DNA from: Halorubrum sp. CBA1125
GTDB lineage: Archaea > Halobacteriota > Halobacteria > Halobacteriales > Haloferacaceae
Reading direction: 5' to 3'
Length of the DNA stretch: 64,000 nucleotides
Assembly (NCBI RefSeq): GCF_009742825.1
Contig: NZ_WPCE01000001.1
Coordinates: 1-64,000 of the forward strand
In this document: positions 29,764 through 39,182 of the stretch, piece after piece
Layout: every line of letters begins with the position of its first letter
Numbering within the stretch: position 1 is the stretch's first letter
Translations under genes and position numbers: made by a program
The notes under the pieces: model-generated
Database searches by the model: none
Seen by the model: only the letters and a program-made list of their open reading frames with translations
What the model was told of the DNA's origin: nothing

Positions 29764-31005
29764 TTATGCCGGTGGCTGGTCTGTCCGAGTTGATTCCTGG
29801 TCAATGAGGGTGGAGAGTCGGTCGCTAAATTCTAAGGCAATTACTTGTCTGTCGTAGTGGTCGACCACATGGGTTCGTCCATTCGTACCAAGTTCCTGTC
29901 GCCACTCTTGGTCGCTCAATAACGTATCGATGTGTGCCGCGATAGCTTCAGGGTCATCCTCTGCAACGACACCTGCGTCTGACGCGTCAACGAACTGTTC
30001 GATTGCGCCCTCACCGACTGCGATTACCGGCAACGCACAGGCCATGTACTCATAGAGTTTAGTCGGGACAGCGTACCGGAGTGAGTCGTCTGTTTTAATC
30101 GGGGCAATCCCAATCGTCGCTTGAGACAGCATCCCTGGGACCTGCTCTCGTGAAACGAAGCCGGTGAATTCCACGCGATCTTCAATTCCGAGATCCGTTG
30201 CCTTCTGCTCCAATATCTCTCGCAAATCACCATCGCCGACGATTTGAAACGTCAAATCAGGATTAGTAAGGTTATCTATTGCCTCAACGCAGACTTCGAG
30301 GGCCTGGGCATGACCGATAGTACCAGTGTATATTAACACCGGCCCATCAGGATCGCTCTTGTCTCGGGGCTTGAACGAGTCCACGTCCACACCGTTGGGG
30401 ATAACTGCGACAGGAGCCGTGATATCATACTCGTCATCAAGAATATCCACCGTCCCTGCTGTCGTGACGGTAACTAATGATGCAACACCGAACTCCCATT
30501 TTCGATAAGCCTTACTGAGTCGCTCAGCGAGTCCTCCCTCTGAGATGAAGCCAAAACTAACAGATACATCAATCCACACGTCTCGGATGTCGAGTACCCA
30601 TGGGATATCGAGTACCTTTGCGAATGGGGAAGCAACGAAACCTGTGAACAACGGTGGTGAAGAGGTCATCATCACGTCCGTATCACGGATATTGAACGCC
30701 GACCACAGGAACGCGTGGATCGCGAATGTCACATAGTATGCAATCCGACTCACGAATGAGGGATCCGGATCGGTTGGTTGCCACGCCCACAGGCGGTGTA
30801 CCTCGACGCCGTCAATGTTCTCGCGCTGATGGCGCTGCCACGTGAAGTCATACTCTCCGTGTGGATAGCACTTCGCGGGCGCAACGACTGTCACGTCCCA
30901 CTCGTCAGTCATAAACCGGGTCAAGTCGTGTATCCGGGAGGCGTTGCCACCCTTTTCGGGTGGAAACGCCTGCGAGATGACTAGAAGAGAGTTCTTGTGA
31001 CTCAT
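29764..31005 (-). CDS. GT4 family glycosyltransferase (WbuB-like)
   Basis: A 413-residue GT-B enzyme. The N-terminus LLVISQAFPPEKGGNASRIH, the TSSPPLFTGF segment and WVLDIRDVWIDV resemble WbuB-type L-fucosamine or N-acetylaminosugar transferases. The donor domain has VLIYTGTIGHAQALEV, FQIVGDGDLREIL, VEFTGFVSREQVPGML and AVPTKLYEYMACALPVIAVG. It is a likely lipid-linked glycan glycosyltransferase. It belongs to a minus-strand series (wecB, wecC, this gene, heparinase II/III, bidomain oxidoreductase). Confidence 0.85.
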   Translation of the reverse strand: MSHKNSLLVISQAFPPEKGGNASRIHDLTRFMTDEWDVTVVAPAKCYPHGEYDFTWQRHQRENIDGVEVHRLWAWQPTDPDPSFVSRIAYYVTFAIHAFLWSAFNIRDTDVMMTSSPPLFTGFVASPFAKVLDIPWVLDIRDVWIDVSVSFGFISEGGLAERLSKAYRKWEFGVASLVTVTTAGTVDILDDEYDITAPVAVIPNGVDVDSFKPRDKSDPDGPVLIYTGTIGHAQALEVCVEAIDNLTNPDLTFQIVGDGDLREILEQKATDLGIEDRVEFTGFVSREQVPGMLSQATIGIAPIKTDDSLRYAVPTKLYEYMACALPVIAVGEGAIEQFVDASDAGVVAEDDPEAIAAHIDTLLSDQEWRQELGTNGRTHVVDHYDRQVIALEFSDRLSTLIDQESTRTDQPPA

Positions 31006-31054
31006 AGAGTAGTTTCCGCTTTTGAGAGTCGCCGCTGTTGTAAGTCACAGTTAT

Positions 31055-32347
31055 TCATATTTGAATCACATCGAGCCCAGCCTGTTTCCACGCGTGCTGG
31101 TCGACGATCGCCTTCGTATCCACGACGAGGTTGCCTGTCATCCGCGCTGCGAGACGGCTAGGGTCAATCTCCGTGTACGCGTCGTGATCAGTAGTTATCA
31201 CAACCCCATCGACGCCTTGGGTCACATCATCGAGGGGCTGGAGATCAAGCGTCTGGTCCTCAACATGAGGATCATTTAGCCTCACTGTAACGGGTGGGTC
31301 GGCACCGTCCGGCGACACCGACGCTGGAACTTCGGCTGCTGTGTCCTGTAACTGTCGGGCAATCGCCAACCCAGGACTGTTACGGACGTCGTCCACATTC
31401 CCCTTATATGCGACACCCAAGACGGCGACTTGTTTGCCGGCGAGCCCACCAAGGTTTGATTCGATGAGCTCAACCACGTAGTCAGTCATACTGTCGTTCA
31501 CACTGCGAGCTGTTGCGATGAGGTTGAGTTCGTCGGAGTTGTGGCCAAGAAACCATGGATCAATAGGCAAACAGTGGCCACCGACACCAGGCCCGGGCTG
31601 ATGAAGTTCTACTCTGGGATGCTCATTGGCTAATTGAATCGCCTCACGTGGGTCAATATCATAACTATGTGCGATGCGGGCGAGCTCGTTTGCTAGCGCG
31701 ATATTTGTATCTCGATATGTGTTTTGGATGAGTTTGACAAACTCGGCTGTCGTTGCATCAGTCGTCGTGTGGATATCACCCTCGACGAAGGAGTCGTATA
31801 GCTTGACCGCCGCTTCCGTCGAGACACCATTAACGCCGCCAATGATCCTGTCGTTCTCGCGGAGTTCTGAGATGATGTTTCCGGGAAGGACTGTTTCTGG
31901 ACAGTGAATCAGTGCGAAGTCCTCTCCAGCGATGAGGCCGGATTGTTCAAGAACAGGCTGTAGTGTCTGTACTGTAGTGCCCGGTGGGACTGTCGACTCC
32001 AAAATGACTGAGTCACCAGGACGTAAGTGCTGTTGGATAGTTTTACCTGCCGTCTCAATATAGCTCAGATCAGCTGTTTTCGTTTCGTGATCGAACGGTG
32101 TCGGGACAGTAATGATGTGGTATTTTGCCGGCCGTACTTCGTCAGTCACCTGAAGGTTTCCTGAATTTAATGCTTCAGTGACAAACGCACGCAATCCAGG
32201 TTCGTCTACCGTGATGCGTCCTTCCTGTAGCTCTTCGACGAGGTCTTCATCAACGTCATAGCCCACCACGGAGTGTCCGTAGTTTGCCAACATTGCGGCA
32301 GTTGGCAGACCAACGTAGCCTAAGCCATGGACATATACTGAACTCAT
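31055..32347 (-). CDS. wecC: UDP-N-acetyl-D-mannosaminuronate dehydrogenase (WecC-type)
   Basis: A 430-residue UDP-glucose/GDP-mannose dehydrogenase-family enzyme. It has the NAD site VHGLGYVGLPTAAML, STVPPGTT, the central FVKLIQNTYRDTNIALANEL helix, GPGVGGHCLPIDPWF with the catalytic cysteine, and VLGVAYKGNVDDVRNSP. The close overlap with the WecB gene (its start overlaps wecB's stop at 32344-32347) argues for UDP-ManNAc as substrate, giving UDP-ManNAcA by two NAD-dependent oxidations. UDP-GlcNAc or UDP-Glc remain possible. Confidence 0.85.
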   Translation of the reverse strand: MSSVYVHGLGYVGLPTAAMLANYGHSVVGYDVDEDLVEELQEGRITVDEPGLRAFVTEALNSGNLQVTDEVRPAKYHIITVPTPFDHETKTADLSYIETAGKTIQQHLRPGDSVILESTVPPGTTVQTLQPVLEQSGLIAGEDFALIHCPETVLPGNIISELRENDRIIGGVNGVSTEAAVKLYDSFVEGDIHTTTDATTAEFVKLIQNTYRDTNIALANELARIAHSYDIDPREAIQLANEHPRVELHQPGPGVGGHCLPIDPWFLGHNSDELNLIATARSVNDSMTDYVVELIESNLGGLAGKQVAVLGVAYKGNVDDVRNSPGLAIARQLQDTAAEVPASVSPDGADPPVTVRLNDPHVEDQTLDLQPLDDVTQGVDGVVITTDHDAYTEIDPSRLAARMTGNLVVDTKAIVDQHAWKQAGLDVIQI

Positions 32348-33444
32348 AGGTGTGCTTCTGTTTCCTTACCGAGTATTTCAAGGATTTGTTCTGCTGTACT
32401 ACCGTTTCCGAACGGATTTGTCCATTCCTGCTGTGTCATCAGCATCTGTTTGGAACTGGCTGCGATCCTCTCAGGCTCGGTGCCCGCAAGTTGATTCGCG
32501 CCCACCTCCAGCGTTTCCGGCCGTTCGGTGTTGTCTCGAAGCGTGACGCAGGGTACTCTAAGAATACACGCCTCTTCTTGTACACCACCGGAATCAGTCA
32601 GTACCAGCTCAGCATTTGCTTCTAACTGGAGAAAGTCGAGATAGTCCTGTGGATCGACGACTCGAATTTTATCAGGGACTGCGATATTGAATTCATCGAG
32701 ACGGTCTTGAGCCCGCGGATGGATCGGATAGATAAGCTCCAAATCGTGGGTTACAGCGACACGACGGACGCCCTCAAGCAGGTTCTCGAACCGCTCAGGA
32801 TCATCAACATTCTCAGCACGATGTGCGGTCAGCAAGCCAAACTCAGTGGTCTGTAGCGCCAAGTCTTGGAGGATAGTGCTTTTTTCGGCAGCGAGTTCGC
32901 GATGCTGGTGGACCGCGTCAACTATCGTATTCCCAGTCACGTAGATCCGATCGTCGTCGATTCCTTCATCCCGGAGATACTCCTGGGAGTGCTCGGTTGG
33001 TGCAAACAGGTAATCGCCGACGTGGTCCGCCACTACCCGATTGGTCTCTTCGGGCATGTCCCGGTCAAAGCTTCGCAGCCCGGCTTCAATATGCCCCACT
33101 GGAATGTCGAGTTTACTTAACGCGAGCGCGCCGGCCAGGACGCTATTAGTATCCCCCTGAACGAGTACGACAGCGGGCTTATCCTCTAAAATGATCTCTT
33201 CAATCCCAGCTAACATTGCTGCAGTTTGCTTGCCGTGGCGGCCCGATCCCACCTCAAGATTATAATCTGGCGCTGGCAGCTCAAGTTGGTCGAAAAACAC
33301 GGTATCGAGCGCATCTGAATAGTGTTGTCCGGTATGTAGTATTGAATACGGGATGTCCCGGCGGTCACAACACCGTATCACCGGTGCGAGCTTGATGATT
33401 TCTGGACGCGTACCGAGGACAAAAGTGATTTTGAGGTCTATCAT
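32344..33444 (-). CDS. wecB: UDP-N-acetylglucosamine 2-epimerase (non-hydrolysing)
   Basis: A 366-residue WecB-family enzyme with GT-B-like fold. It has FVLGTRPEIIKLAPVIRCC at the N-terminus, LHTGQHYSDALD, VQGDTNSVLAGAL, GHIEAGLRSFDRDMPEE and TDSGGVQEEACILRVPC. It interconverts UDP-GlcNAc and UDP-ManNAc. Its stop overlaps the WecC start, so the two steps are coupled in expression. UDP-GlcNAc would come from the GlmS and GlmU-like genes a few kilobases away. Confidence 0.9.
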   Translation of the reverse strand: MIDLKITFVLGTRPEIIKLAPVIRCCDRRDIPYSILHTGQHYSDALDTVFFDQLELPAPDYNLEVGSGRHGKQTAAMLAGIEEIILEDKPAVVLVQGDTNSVLAGALALSKLDIPVGHIEAGLRSFDRDMPEETNRVVADHVGDYLFAPTEHSQEYLRDEGIDDDRIYVTGNTIVDAVHQHRELAAEKSTILQDLALQTTEFGLLTAHRAENVDDPERFENLLEGVRRVAVTHDLELIYPIHPRAQDRLDEFNIAVPDKIRVVDPQDYLDFLQLEANAELVLTDSGGVQEEACILRVPCVTLRDNTERPETLEVGANQLAGTEPERIAASSKQMLMTQQEWTNPFGNGSTAEQILEILGKETEAHL

Positions 33445-33448
33445 TATA

Positions 33449-34771
33449 TTACTCAGGAAGATGTGTGTTGAGTGAATGTAGGATGATCGCCGTAAAGCAT
33501 GTGAAAATACCTACTAATATCAAGAATCCAGAAGTAGTTGCGAGTCCAAGCGGAAACGTGCCACTACTGATGTAGTTAGACAGAGTCCAGTAAACGAATC
33601 CCAGCCCGACAAACGAACTTAGGAAGCCGGGAACACCGAGGATCAGTATCGGTCGTTTTCGTTCGATCGTTGTCAGAATATTACCAACCAATGTGAGTCC
33701 GTGTGAAACGGGATTGTGACTACTCGGGTCCTCAACATCGTAATCAATTGTCGTCCCGATCTCTTCGAAGTCGTACCCGTGTTCGTGGGCGTGGTAGAGA
33801 ATATCCGTGCTAGCGCTCATCTCCTCACCGATAGAATCGTCCTCACTGAGGCTCTCGATCGCGTGCCGATTATACGTTCGAAATCCGCTTTGCGTGTCAT
33901 TGACCCACGATTTACGCCGAATAACACCCATCGAGACGTTCGTGAGGACATTCACTACTGTGAGCCCGACGCGCCGGTACAGTGGGAGGTCCGTCTCTGA
34001 TCCGTCGACGAATCGGCTTCCAATGACGATGTCGACATCGTCCGCTTTCTGTGTGCGCACGGCTGCAGGTACGTCACTCGGGTCGTGTTGACCGTCACCG
34101 TCGAGAATACTGAGATGGTCGGCGTCCCGGATGTCCGCTTCCTCGAAGACGGTTTTTAACGCGCCACCGTAGCCCTTGTTACTGCCGTGTTCGACGACGG
34201 TCGCGCCAGCGTCGCGAGCGAGTTCGGCCGTCTCATCCTGGCTGGCGTCGTCCACGACTAACACCTCGTCAGCGTAGTTCTGCGCCTCGGTAACGACATC
34301 CGCGATAGCGTTTGCTTCGTTGTACGCGGGGATGCCGATCAACACCTCAACGTCCTTTGTCTCGGGCTCTGTGACGGCCGTCGTCGTGAACGACTCAGAA
34401 GCCGCCGCCTCCACGCTCGCCTCGATGTCGAGTTTGACGGCACTGTCTTCGGGGATGATCAGGCCCGGATCGCTTCTCGCATCCGCGTGGACATTGAGGT
34501 ACTCCGAGATCTCGTCCGGTGACATCTCCTGAGCCGACAGATCGACCGTTTCAGCGCCGAGCTCGCGGGCGACGCGAACGATAGCGTCCGGGGCATCTTC
34601 AGGAACTGCGAGATATACGGGGAGATCCGCCTGCTGGGCTGCGGCGACGTTTTCGAGTACGACGGGATCGTCTTTCGCGAGCAGACCGAGGGCCGGGTTG
34701 CCGGCCGTACTCACTTCCCGTTGCTGGGACCCCTCCTTTGCTGGCCGTAGTTCTCTTTCAGGCTGTGACAT
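33449..34771 (-). CDS. GT2 dolichyl-phosphate-sugar synthase-like protein with N-terminal extension
   Basis: A 440-residue protein. Residues about 140-365 are a GT2 domain: VLIGIPAYNEANAIADVV, VVDDASQDETAELA, GSNKGYGGALKTVF, ILDGDGQHDPSDV (DxD) and DTQSGFRTYNRHA. Two hydrophobic segments close the protein (LGVPGFLSSFVGLGFVYW and FLILVGIFTCFTAII). The arrangement is that of AglJ/DPM1-like enzymes that charge dolichyl phosphate with the first sugar. The roughly 135-residue acidic N-terminal extension (KDDPVVLENVAAAQQADLPV) is unusual for DPM-type enzymes and resembles a small alpha/beta regulatory domain. Confidence 0.8.
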   Translation of the reverse strand: MSQPERELRPAKEGSQQREVSTAGNPALGLLAKDDPVVLENVAAAQQADLPVYLAVPEDAPDAIVRVARELGAETVDLSAQEMSPDEISEYLNVHADARSDPGLIIPEDSAVKLDIEASVEAAASESFTTTAVTEPETKDVEVLIGIPAYNEANAIADVVTEAQNYADEVLVVDDASQDETAELARDAGATVVEHGSNKGYGGALKTVFEEADIRDADHLSILDGDGQHDPSDVPAAVRTQKADDVDIVIGSRFVDGSETDLPLYRRVGLTVVNVLTNVSMGVIRRKSWVNDTQSGFRTYNRHAIESLSEDDSIGEEMSASTDILYHAHEHGYDFEEIGTTIDYDVEDPSSHNPVSHGLTLVGNILTTIERKRPILILGVPGFLSSFVGLGFVYWTLSNYISSGTFPLGLATTSGFLILVGIFTCFTAIILHSLNTHLPE

Positions 34772-35225
34772 TCAACTAATTTCGAGGCATGGCTCGTTCC
34801 CCTGCGTTCTCCCGTAGTGGCTCCGGTCTTTGGATAAATTCGGCATCAGACACGTCACCAGTAATCCATCACTACGTTGCGCTAAGCAGTTCTACAATAT
34901 GAAAGTTTGGTAACTGGTTAAGAAGGTGTTAACTTACCACTGCGCCCGATAAGAACTTCCTTAACGTGAAGGAAACAGCCGAGCAGTTCAAATGCTTCCG
35001 TGGTCGCCGGCTGAAATGAATCGCTGCGGTCTGTGGTACGGCTAGCCGCTAGCATTTCTAGACTGTGAATACGAGCAGGGTCTGTGTGGGAATTAGCGCT
35101 CATCGAAGCGTGTTCTGAACCGTCAATCGCGATCCACAGGCTTCGTCGATCTCCACAACGCTACCCGCTCACCGTGACACGCTTCACTACCAGATCGATG
35201 ATGTGACCGGGATTCATCCGCACTA
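34772..35225. other. Intergenic region without a recognisable gene
   Basis: About 450 bases marking the change from the AT-richer glycan island to GC-rich DNA. A 61-codon minus-strand frame (34918-35103) is open but resembles nothing I know and has no clear promoter. Bases 34772-34900 are a plausible upstream region for the GT2 gene at 33449-34771. No repeat or RNA gene stands out. Confidence 0.4.
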
Positions 35226-35465
35226 CTACTCAACGTTCATACTGACGTACAGCACACCCACGCCGAACAACAATAACAAGCCGGATATGCCAGCTGCGAA
35301 GAGCCCGAGGTGTGGAACGGACCCCAACAGGAGGCCGATTCCAATAGCGATCGCTGAGACGATAAGGAAGATCGCGAAGAGGGTGGTCATCATGCTGCCG
35401 AGTTCGAAGAGGAAGTGTGAGGTCCTCGAATAATCGAGTTCCCGTGGGAATCTGCTCATACCCAC
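35226..35465 (-). CDS. Small two-helix membrane protein
   Basis: A 79-residue protein with two hydrophobic helices: TTLFAIFLIVSAIAIGIGLL and, after a short turn (GSVPHLG), LFAAGISGLLLLFGVGVLYV. The N-terminal 25 residues are polar. I do not recognise the family. It may be real because the hydrophobic pattern is regular, the ATG is well placed and an AT-rich stretch (ttatatatgct, about 35480-35492) lies just upstream as a possible TATA box. Function unknown. Confidence 0.5.
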   Translation of the reverse strand: MGMSRFPRELDYSRTSHFLFELGSMMTTLFAIFLIVSAIAIGIGLLLGSVPHLGLFAAGISGLLLLFGVGVLYVSMNVE

Positions 35466-35723
35466 CCTCTCGAAGCTCGGATTATATATGCTCCTGTCGA
35501 GATATTATATGTGAGAATTATGGAGATGAATTCGATAGCACGAGCTGAGAGTGGGAGCCACGCCCGTCGGGATCGACGCCAGAGACGGTTGGGGGATGGG
35601 GACGATTGGTGAAACCGATCCCGTATCGATCGGCACGAGGATGTAAGGACTTGTCTTTCACCGTGATCCGCTGTATCTCCGGGCTACCAAACTGCTAAGG
35701 CTGTCCCCATAGTCACCAGACGT

Positions 35724-36893
35724 ATGAAAGCCGTCGTGCTCGCCGCGGGCAAAGGTGAACGGCTCTGGCCGCTCACCGAAAACCGCCCGAAACCGATGAT
35801 TCCCGTCGCGAACCGGCCGATTCTCGAACACATCGTCGACGCGCTCGAGACCGCCGGCATCGACGAAGCCGTCTTCGTCGTCGGCTCGAACCGCGAGCGC
35901 ATCCAGAGTTACTTCGAGGACGGCCGCGACTGGGGGGTCGACATCTCGTATGTCGTCCAGGACCAACAGCTCGGGACCGGCCACGCCCTCCTCCAGGCCG
36001 AGTCCTACGTCGGCGAGTCGTTCGTCGCGCTGAACGGCGACCGCATCGTCAGCGCCGAGATCGTCGAGCGCGTCTGGGCCCGCCACCGCGAGACCGACGA
36101 CCCCGTCGTGGGCGTCACCAAGACGGCGAACCCCAGCCGCTACGGCGTCGTCGAGTTCGACGGCCGCGACGTCGCCGGCATCGAGGAACAACCCATTCCC
36201 GAGCTGGCGAAGTCGGACTTCATCAACGCGGGCGTCTACGCGTTCACACCCGACATCTTCGGCGCCATCCGGCAGATCGACAGCCACGGCGAGCAGGCGC
36301 TTACCGACGCCCTCAAGCCGTTCATCGAGGACAGGCGCCTGCGAGCGGTCCGATACCGTGGCCTGTGGCTGGACGTGTCGGAGCCCTGGGACCTGCTCAC
36401 CGTCAACGACGCCCTCATCTCCGCTCGGGGCCCGCCGGAGTCGACGGCCGAATCGGCCACCATCGACGACACGGCGGTCGTGGCGGACGCGGCCGTCCTC
36501 GGCGACGGGACGACCGTCCATCCGCAGGCAGCGGTGCTCCAGAGCACGACGGCCGGTGACAACGTGAGCGTCGGCCCGGGCGCGATCATCGAGAACGCGA
36601 TCCTGTTACCCGACGCGACGGTACAGGCGGGTGCGGTCGTGCGCGATTGCATCGTAGGTGCCAACACGACGATCGGGCCGAACACCACCATCGAAGGGGG
36701 GACGACCGACGTCGTCCTCGACGACACCGTCTATCAGGACGTTTCCTTCGGCGCGCTCGTCGGCGACAACGTCGCTATCGGCGGGAACGTCACCGTCGCC
36801 CCCGGGGCGATCGTCGGGAACAACGCGACCGTCGAGGGCGCCACGCGTGTCTCGGGGCGCATTGCCGATAGCTCCCACGTGCAACGGGGATAG
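35724..36893 (+). CDS. GlmU-like sugar-1-phosphate nucleotidyltransferase with hexapeptide domain
   Basis: A 389-residue two-domain protein. Residues 1 to about 235 are a nucleotidyltransferase (MKAVVLAAGKGERLWPL, then RPKPM, LGTGHALLQAE, VALNGDR, GVVEFDG and a FINAGVYAF segment). Residues about 240-389 are a left-handed beta-helix with many hexapeptide turns (AVVADAAVLGDGTTVHPQA, and GAIVGNNATVEG). Archaeal relatives make UDP-GlcNAc from GlcN-1-P by acetyl then uridyl transfer. Pairing with GlmS nearby supports that, although one of the two activities could be absent. Confidence 0.85.
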   Translation: MKAVVLAAGKGERLWPLTENRPKPMIPVANRPILEHIVDALETAGIDEAVFVVGSNRERIQSYFEDGRDWGVDISYVVQDQQLGTGHALLQAESYVGESFVALNGDRIVSAEIVERVWARHRETDDPVVGVTKTANPSRYGVVEFDGRDVAGIEEQPIPELAKSDFINAGVYAFTPDIFGAIRQIDSHGEQALTDALKPFIEDRRLRAVRYRGLWLDVSEPWDLLTVNDALISARGPPESTAESATIDDTAVVADAAVLGDGTTVHPQAAVLQSTTAGDNVSVGPGAIIENAILLPDATVQAGAVVRDCIVGANTTIGPNTTIEGGTTDVVLDDTVYQDVSFGALVGDNVAIGGNVTVAPGAIVGNNATVEGATRVSGRIADSSHVQRG

Positions 36894-36930
36894 CCCGTCG
36901 AGAAAGAGACAAGCACCTGAGTTACCGCAG

Positions 36931-37491
36931 TCAGTGTCCGCTACTGGTGTGTTGACGAGAGAACGTTGTCCGGAGCGTCTGGTAGTACAATCCGAACAGC
37001 GCGCCGTACACGACGAGCGCCACCAGCGATCCAACGTGGCCGAACGGAACGCCAACGGCGGAAACGAGTGGCATCGCGATGCCGATGAGTCCGCCCCACA
37101 CGAGGAGGCCGACGCCAGCGCCGACACCGATCACAGTCCAACGGCGGTCCCACTGCGCTGTCGTGAGGAGCCACTCGAGGCTCCCAGCGACGAGCGGCCC
37201 CAGGACGAGCCCGAGACACCCTACCAACAGCCCGCCCGCGAGGACGCCCTCGCTGTTCACCAGGCTCGCGACCGTTGGGAACCCCTCCTGAACGCTGACG
37301 GCGATGCCAAGGCCGATCGTGCTAATGAGAGTGGCCGTCGCGACCGACAGCAACACCTGCACGGGTCGTTCGCCGTACGGTGCCAGGTCGACAGCGGCAT
37401 CGCTCAGTCGCCCAGCCGCCCAGAATCCCGCGATCGACACGGTAAACAGCGCAATTGACCAGAAGACGCTGGCATGATAGCCGGCCCTCAC
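36931..37491 (-). CDS. Polytopic membrane protein next to a tnpB element
   Basis: With the GTG at 37491 this gives 186 residues and five or so hydrophobic helices (for example SVFWSIALFTVSIAGFWAAG, VLLSVATATLISTIGLGIAV, and VGSLVALVVYGALFGLYY). The family is unknown. The frame runs further upstream through the right end of the tnpB element, but those residues are arginine-rich IS sequence and not part of the protein. The element ends only about 20 bases from the start, so the native promoter, or possibly the first codons, may have been displaced. Confidence 0.55.
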   Translation of the reverse strand: MRAGYHASVFWSIALFTVSIAGFWAAGRLSDAAVDLAPYGERPVQVLLSVATATLISTIGLGIAVSVQEGFPTVASLVNSEGVLAGGLLVGCLGLVLGPLVAGSLEWLLTTAQWDRRWTVIGVGAGVGLLVWGGLIGIAMPLVSAVGVPFGHVGSLVALVVYGALFGLYYQTLRTTFSRQHTSSGH

Positions 37492-37510
37492 TGCCGGGCG
37501 ATCGAGGGTA

Positions 37511-39110
37511 TGACATCCTCCGCGCCGTGAACGGCGCGGTTTCCTCCGTGGGAGTCTCAGCCGTCTAAGAATCCCCGGAAGCAATATTCCCGTCACGGTT
37601 GACGGTACTCGGGTCTGTGCGCTGTTCTTTGGGACGGTGAGAGCGTGGTGACTCCGACCAGGTGTGGTCGTCCCACTCAAACCGCACGGGCCGTGCCATC
37701 GGCCTGACTGCCTGTTCTGTGCGCCGTCTCAGGAACGTTTCTGACGCTGTTATGTCGGCGTGCCCCTCAAACCCACATGGACAGGTCAGCGTATCCTGAT
37801 GCCGCATGGTCCGGTCTGTCAAACCACACTGTGGACATTCTTGGCTAGTCCATGCCTCGGAGCGAATCTCTACAGAGATGCCGAACTCTGCTGCGGTACA
37901 GACCAGTCGCTCGGTGAATTTCTTGAACGACCAGAAATTGTGGGTCTTGGCATTTGTTTCGACCGACCAGTGCGTATCCAAAACATCGGTCAACCCGCCG
38001 ACATACACGGTATCTACGCCGTCCTCGTACAGTCGTTCCAGCAGGTCACGACACAGTGCTTCTTGTGCGTGATCGCGACGGCGTGTTCGCTTCCGGTACA
38101 AACGCCGGATACGTTCGCTACTGTATTGGCCGCCTTCGAGTTTTGACTGTAATCGGGCGATTTCTCGTGTTGTGTTGCGGAAGCGGTCAAACAGGTCACG
38201 GCCTTCGTACAGGTATTGCTCACCGGTTGTGGTGGTACAGGCGACGAGATTGTTCGCACCAATGTCCAGAGCGGCTGTTTCAGAAGCCAGTGGAGTATCC
38301 CGTGTGTCGCCAGAAACAGTCACGGGTTGCGAAGCTCGGAATGTGCTAGCAGTCTCGTCGTACCACAGGTCCAGCCGACCCTGTTTCTCGTAGTCGGGCC
38401 AGTTCGGGTCGCCAGCGACTTCAAGCCGGAGACGCCCGGTGTGGTCGTATCGGTCTTTCAACTCGCTCCCGACCAGTATCTCAAGCCGGGAGCAGTCTCC
38501 CCATTCGACGGTGTACGACGTGTTGCGAATGACGCCTTTGAGCTGTCGTCCATCGTCCTCGTTCCCACGGAAGCCCGGTGGTTCCGGGTGAATCGTGACC
38601 GATGTATTCGACTCGTCGTGATACTGGTCTTTCAGGGCGAAGAATCCACGCCACGCTTCGGTGTTCTTCCGTATCACCTGTTGGGCGGTGGACGCGCCGA
38701 GGACGCCTTTGTACTTACCTTCGAGTTGGCCTGTATCGGCCTCGAACACGTCCTCGCCCTCGAAGCCATCCTCATCGTTGTATCGCATGAGGCGCTGGTA
38801 ATTCGTCTCGTTCCAGAGAGCGGCAGAAGCGTCCAGCAAGTCCCGTAGCAGTTGTTCTCCATTGTTAGAGAGCGGTCGCACGGCAAACGTGTTGGTGCGC
38901 TTCATCAGCCGTATCAGTATACGTTTGCATAGGGCTTGAACCTCAGCCATTCACGGTGGAAGTGAAACCCGGGCGGCCGCGTTGGAGACTCAAGACCAAC
39001 AGTGACACGGCAGTTTCCCACTAGAGTTTACGCGATTCACGCCCGCCCTGTTCGGCGCTCGGTTCCGACAACAAAGTGTCGGAACACTCCCGCCTCACGG
39101 GAAGGGCGGG
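37511..39110 (-). mobile_element. IS200/IS605-type element carrying tnpB only
   Basis: The right end is TGACATCCTC plus the hairpin CCGCGCCGT/ACGGCGCGG (37520-37539). The left side contains two hairpins: GTTCCGACA/TGTCGGAAC (39062-39085), and CCCGCC/GGCGGG (39089-39110) similar to the left-end hairpin of the element at 46034. No tnpA is present, so movement would need a transposase in trans. The left boundary is an estimate. It separates the membrane-protein gene at 36931 from glmS. Confidence 0.65.
37565..38905 (-). CDS. tnpB: TnpB-family RNA-guided nuclease-like protein
   Basis: A 446-residue TnpB starting [20 protein letters not shown] (ATG at 38905; the frame is open 15 codons upstream). 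RuvC-I is [15 protein letters not shown]. The zinc ribbon [21 protein letters not shown] is followed by [15 protein letters not shown] with the RuvC-III aspartate. At the RuvC-II strand, where canonical TnpB has E-D-L, this protein reads [15 protein letters not shown]. The catalytic Glu is therefore absent at that place or has moved. Family members are nucleases guided by RNA from the element's right end. Confidence 0.8.
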   Translation of the reverse strand: MKRTNTFAVRPLSNNGEQLLRDLLDASAALWNETNYQRLMRYNDEDGFEGEDVFEADTGQLEGKYKGVLGASTAQQVIRKNTEAWRGFFALKDQYHDESNTSVTIHPEPPGFRGNEDDGRQLKGVIRNTSYTVEWGDCSRLEILVGSELKDRYDHTGRLRLEVAGDPNWPDYEKQGRLDLWYDETASTFRASQPVTVSGDTRDTPLASETAALDIGANNLVACTTTTGEQYLYEGRDLFDRFRNTTREIARLQSKLEGGQYSSERIRRLYRKRTRRRDHAQEALCRDLLERLYEDGVDTVYVGGLTDVLDTHWSVETNAKTHNFWSFKKFTERLVCTAAEFGISVEIRSEAWTSQECPQCGLTDRTMRHQDTLTCPCGFEGHADITASETFLRRRTEQAVRPMARPVRFEWDDHTWSESPRSHRPKEQRTDPSTVNRDGNIASGDS

Positions 39111-39182
39111 ACTCTCTCGCTGTCACAGGTAGTGTCTCGTCTCGGAGTGCCGAGTTCGAAGAGAGGACGACGACGACGGCCG

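Noticed and set aside
34918-35103. 61-codon minus-strand frame as a gene
   Set aside because: No recognisable family, promoter or conserved pattern; kept only as part of an intergenic note.
39062-39110. Intrinsic terminator for glmS
   Set aside because: The hairpins match the left-end hairpin style of the tnpB element at 46034-47532 and lack a T-run in the glmS direction, so I assigned them to the element at 37511.
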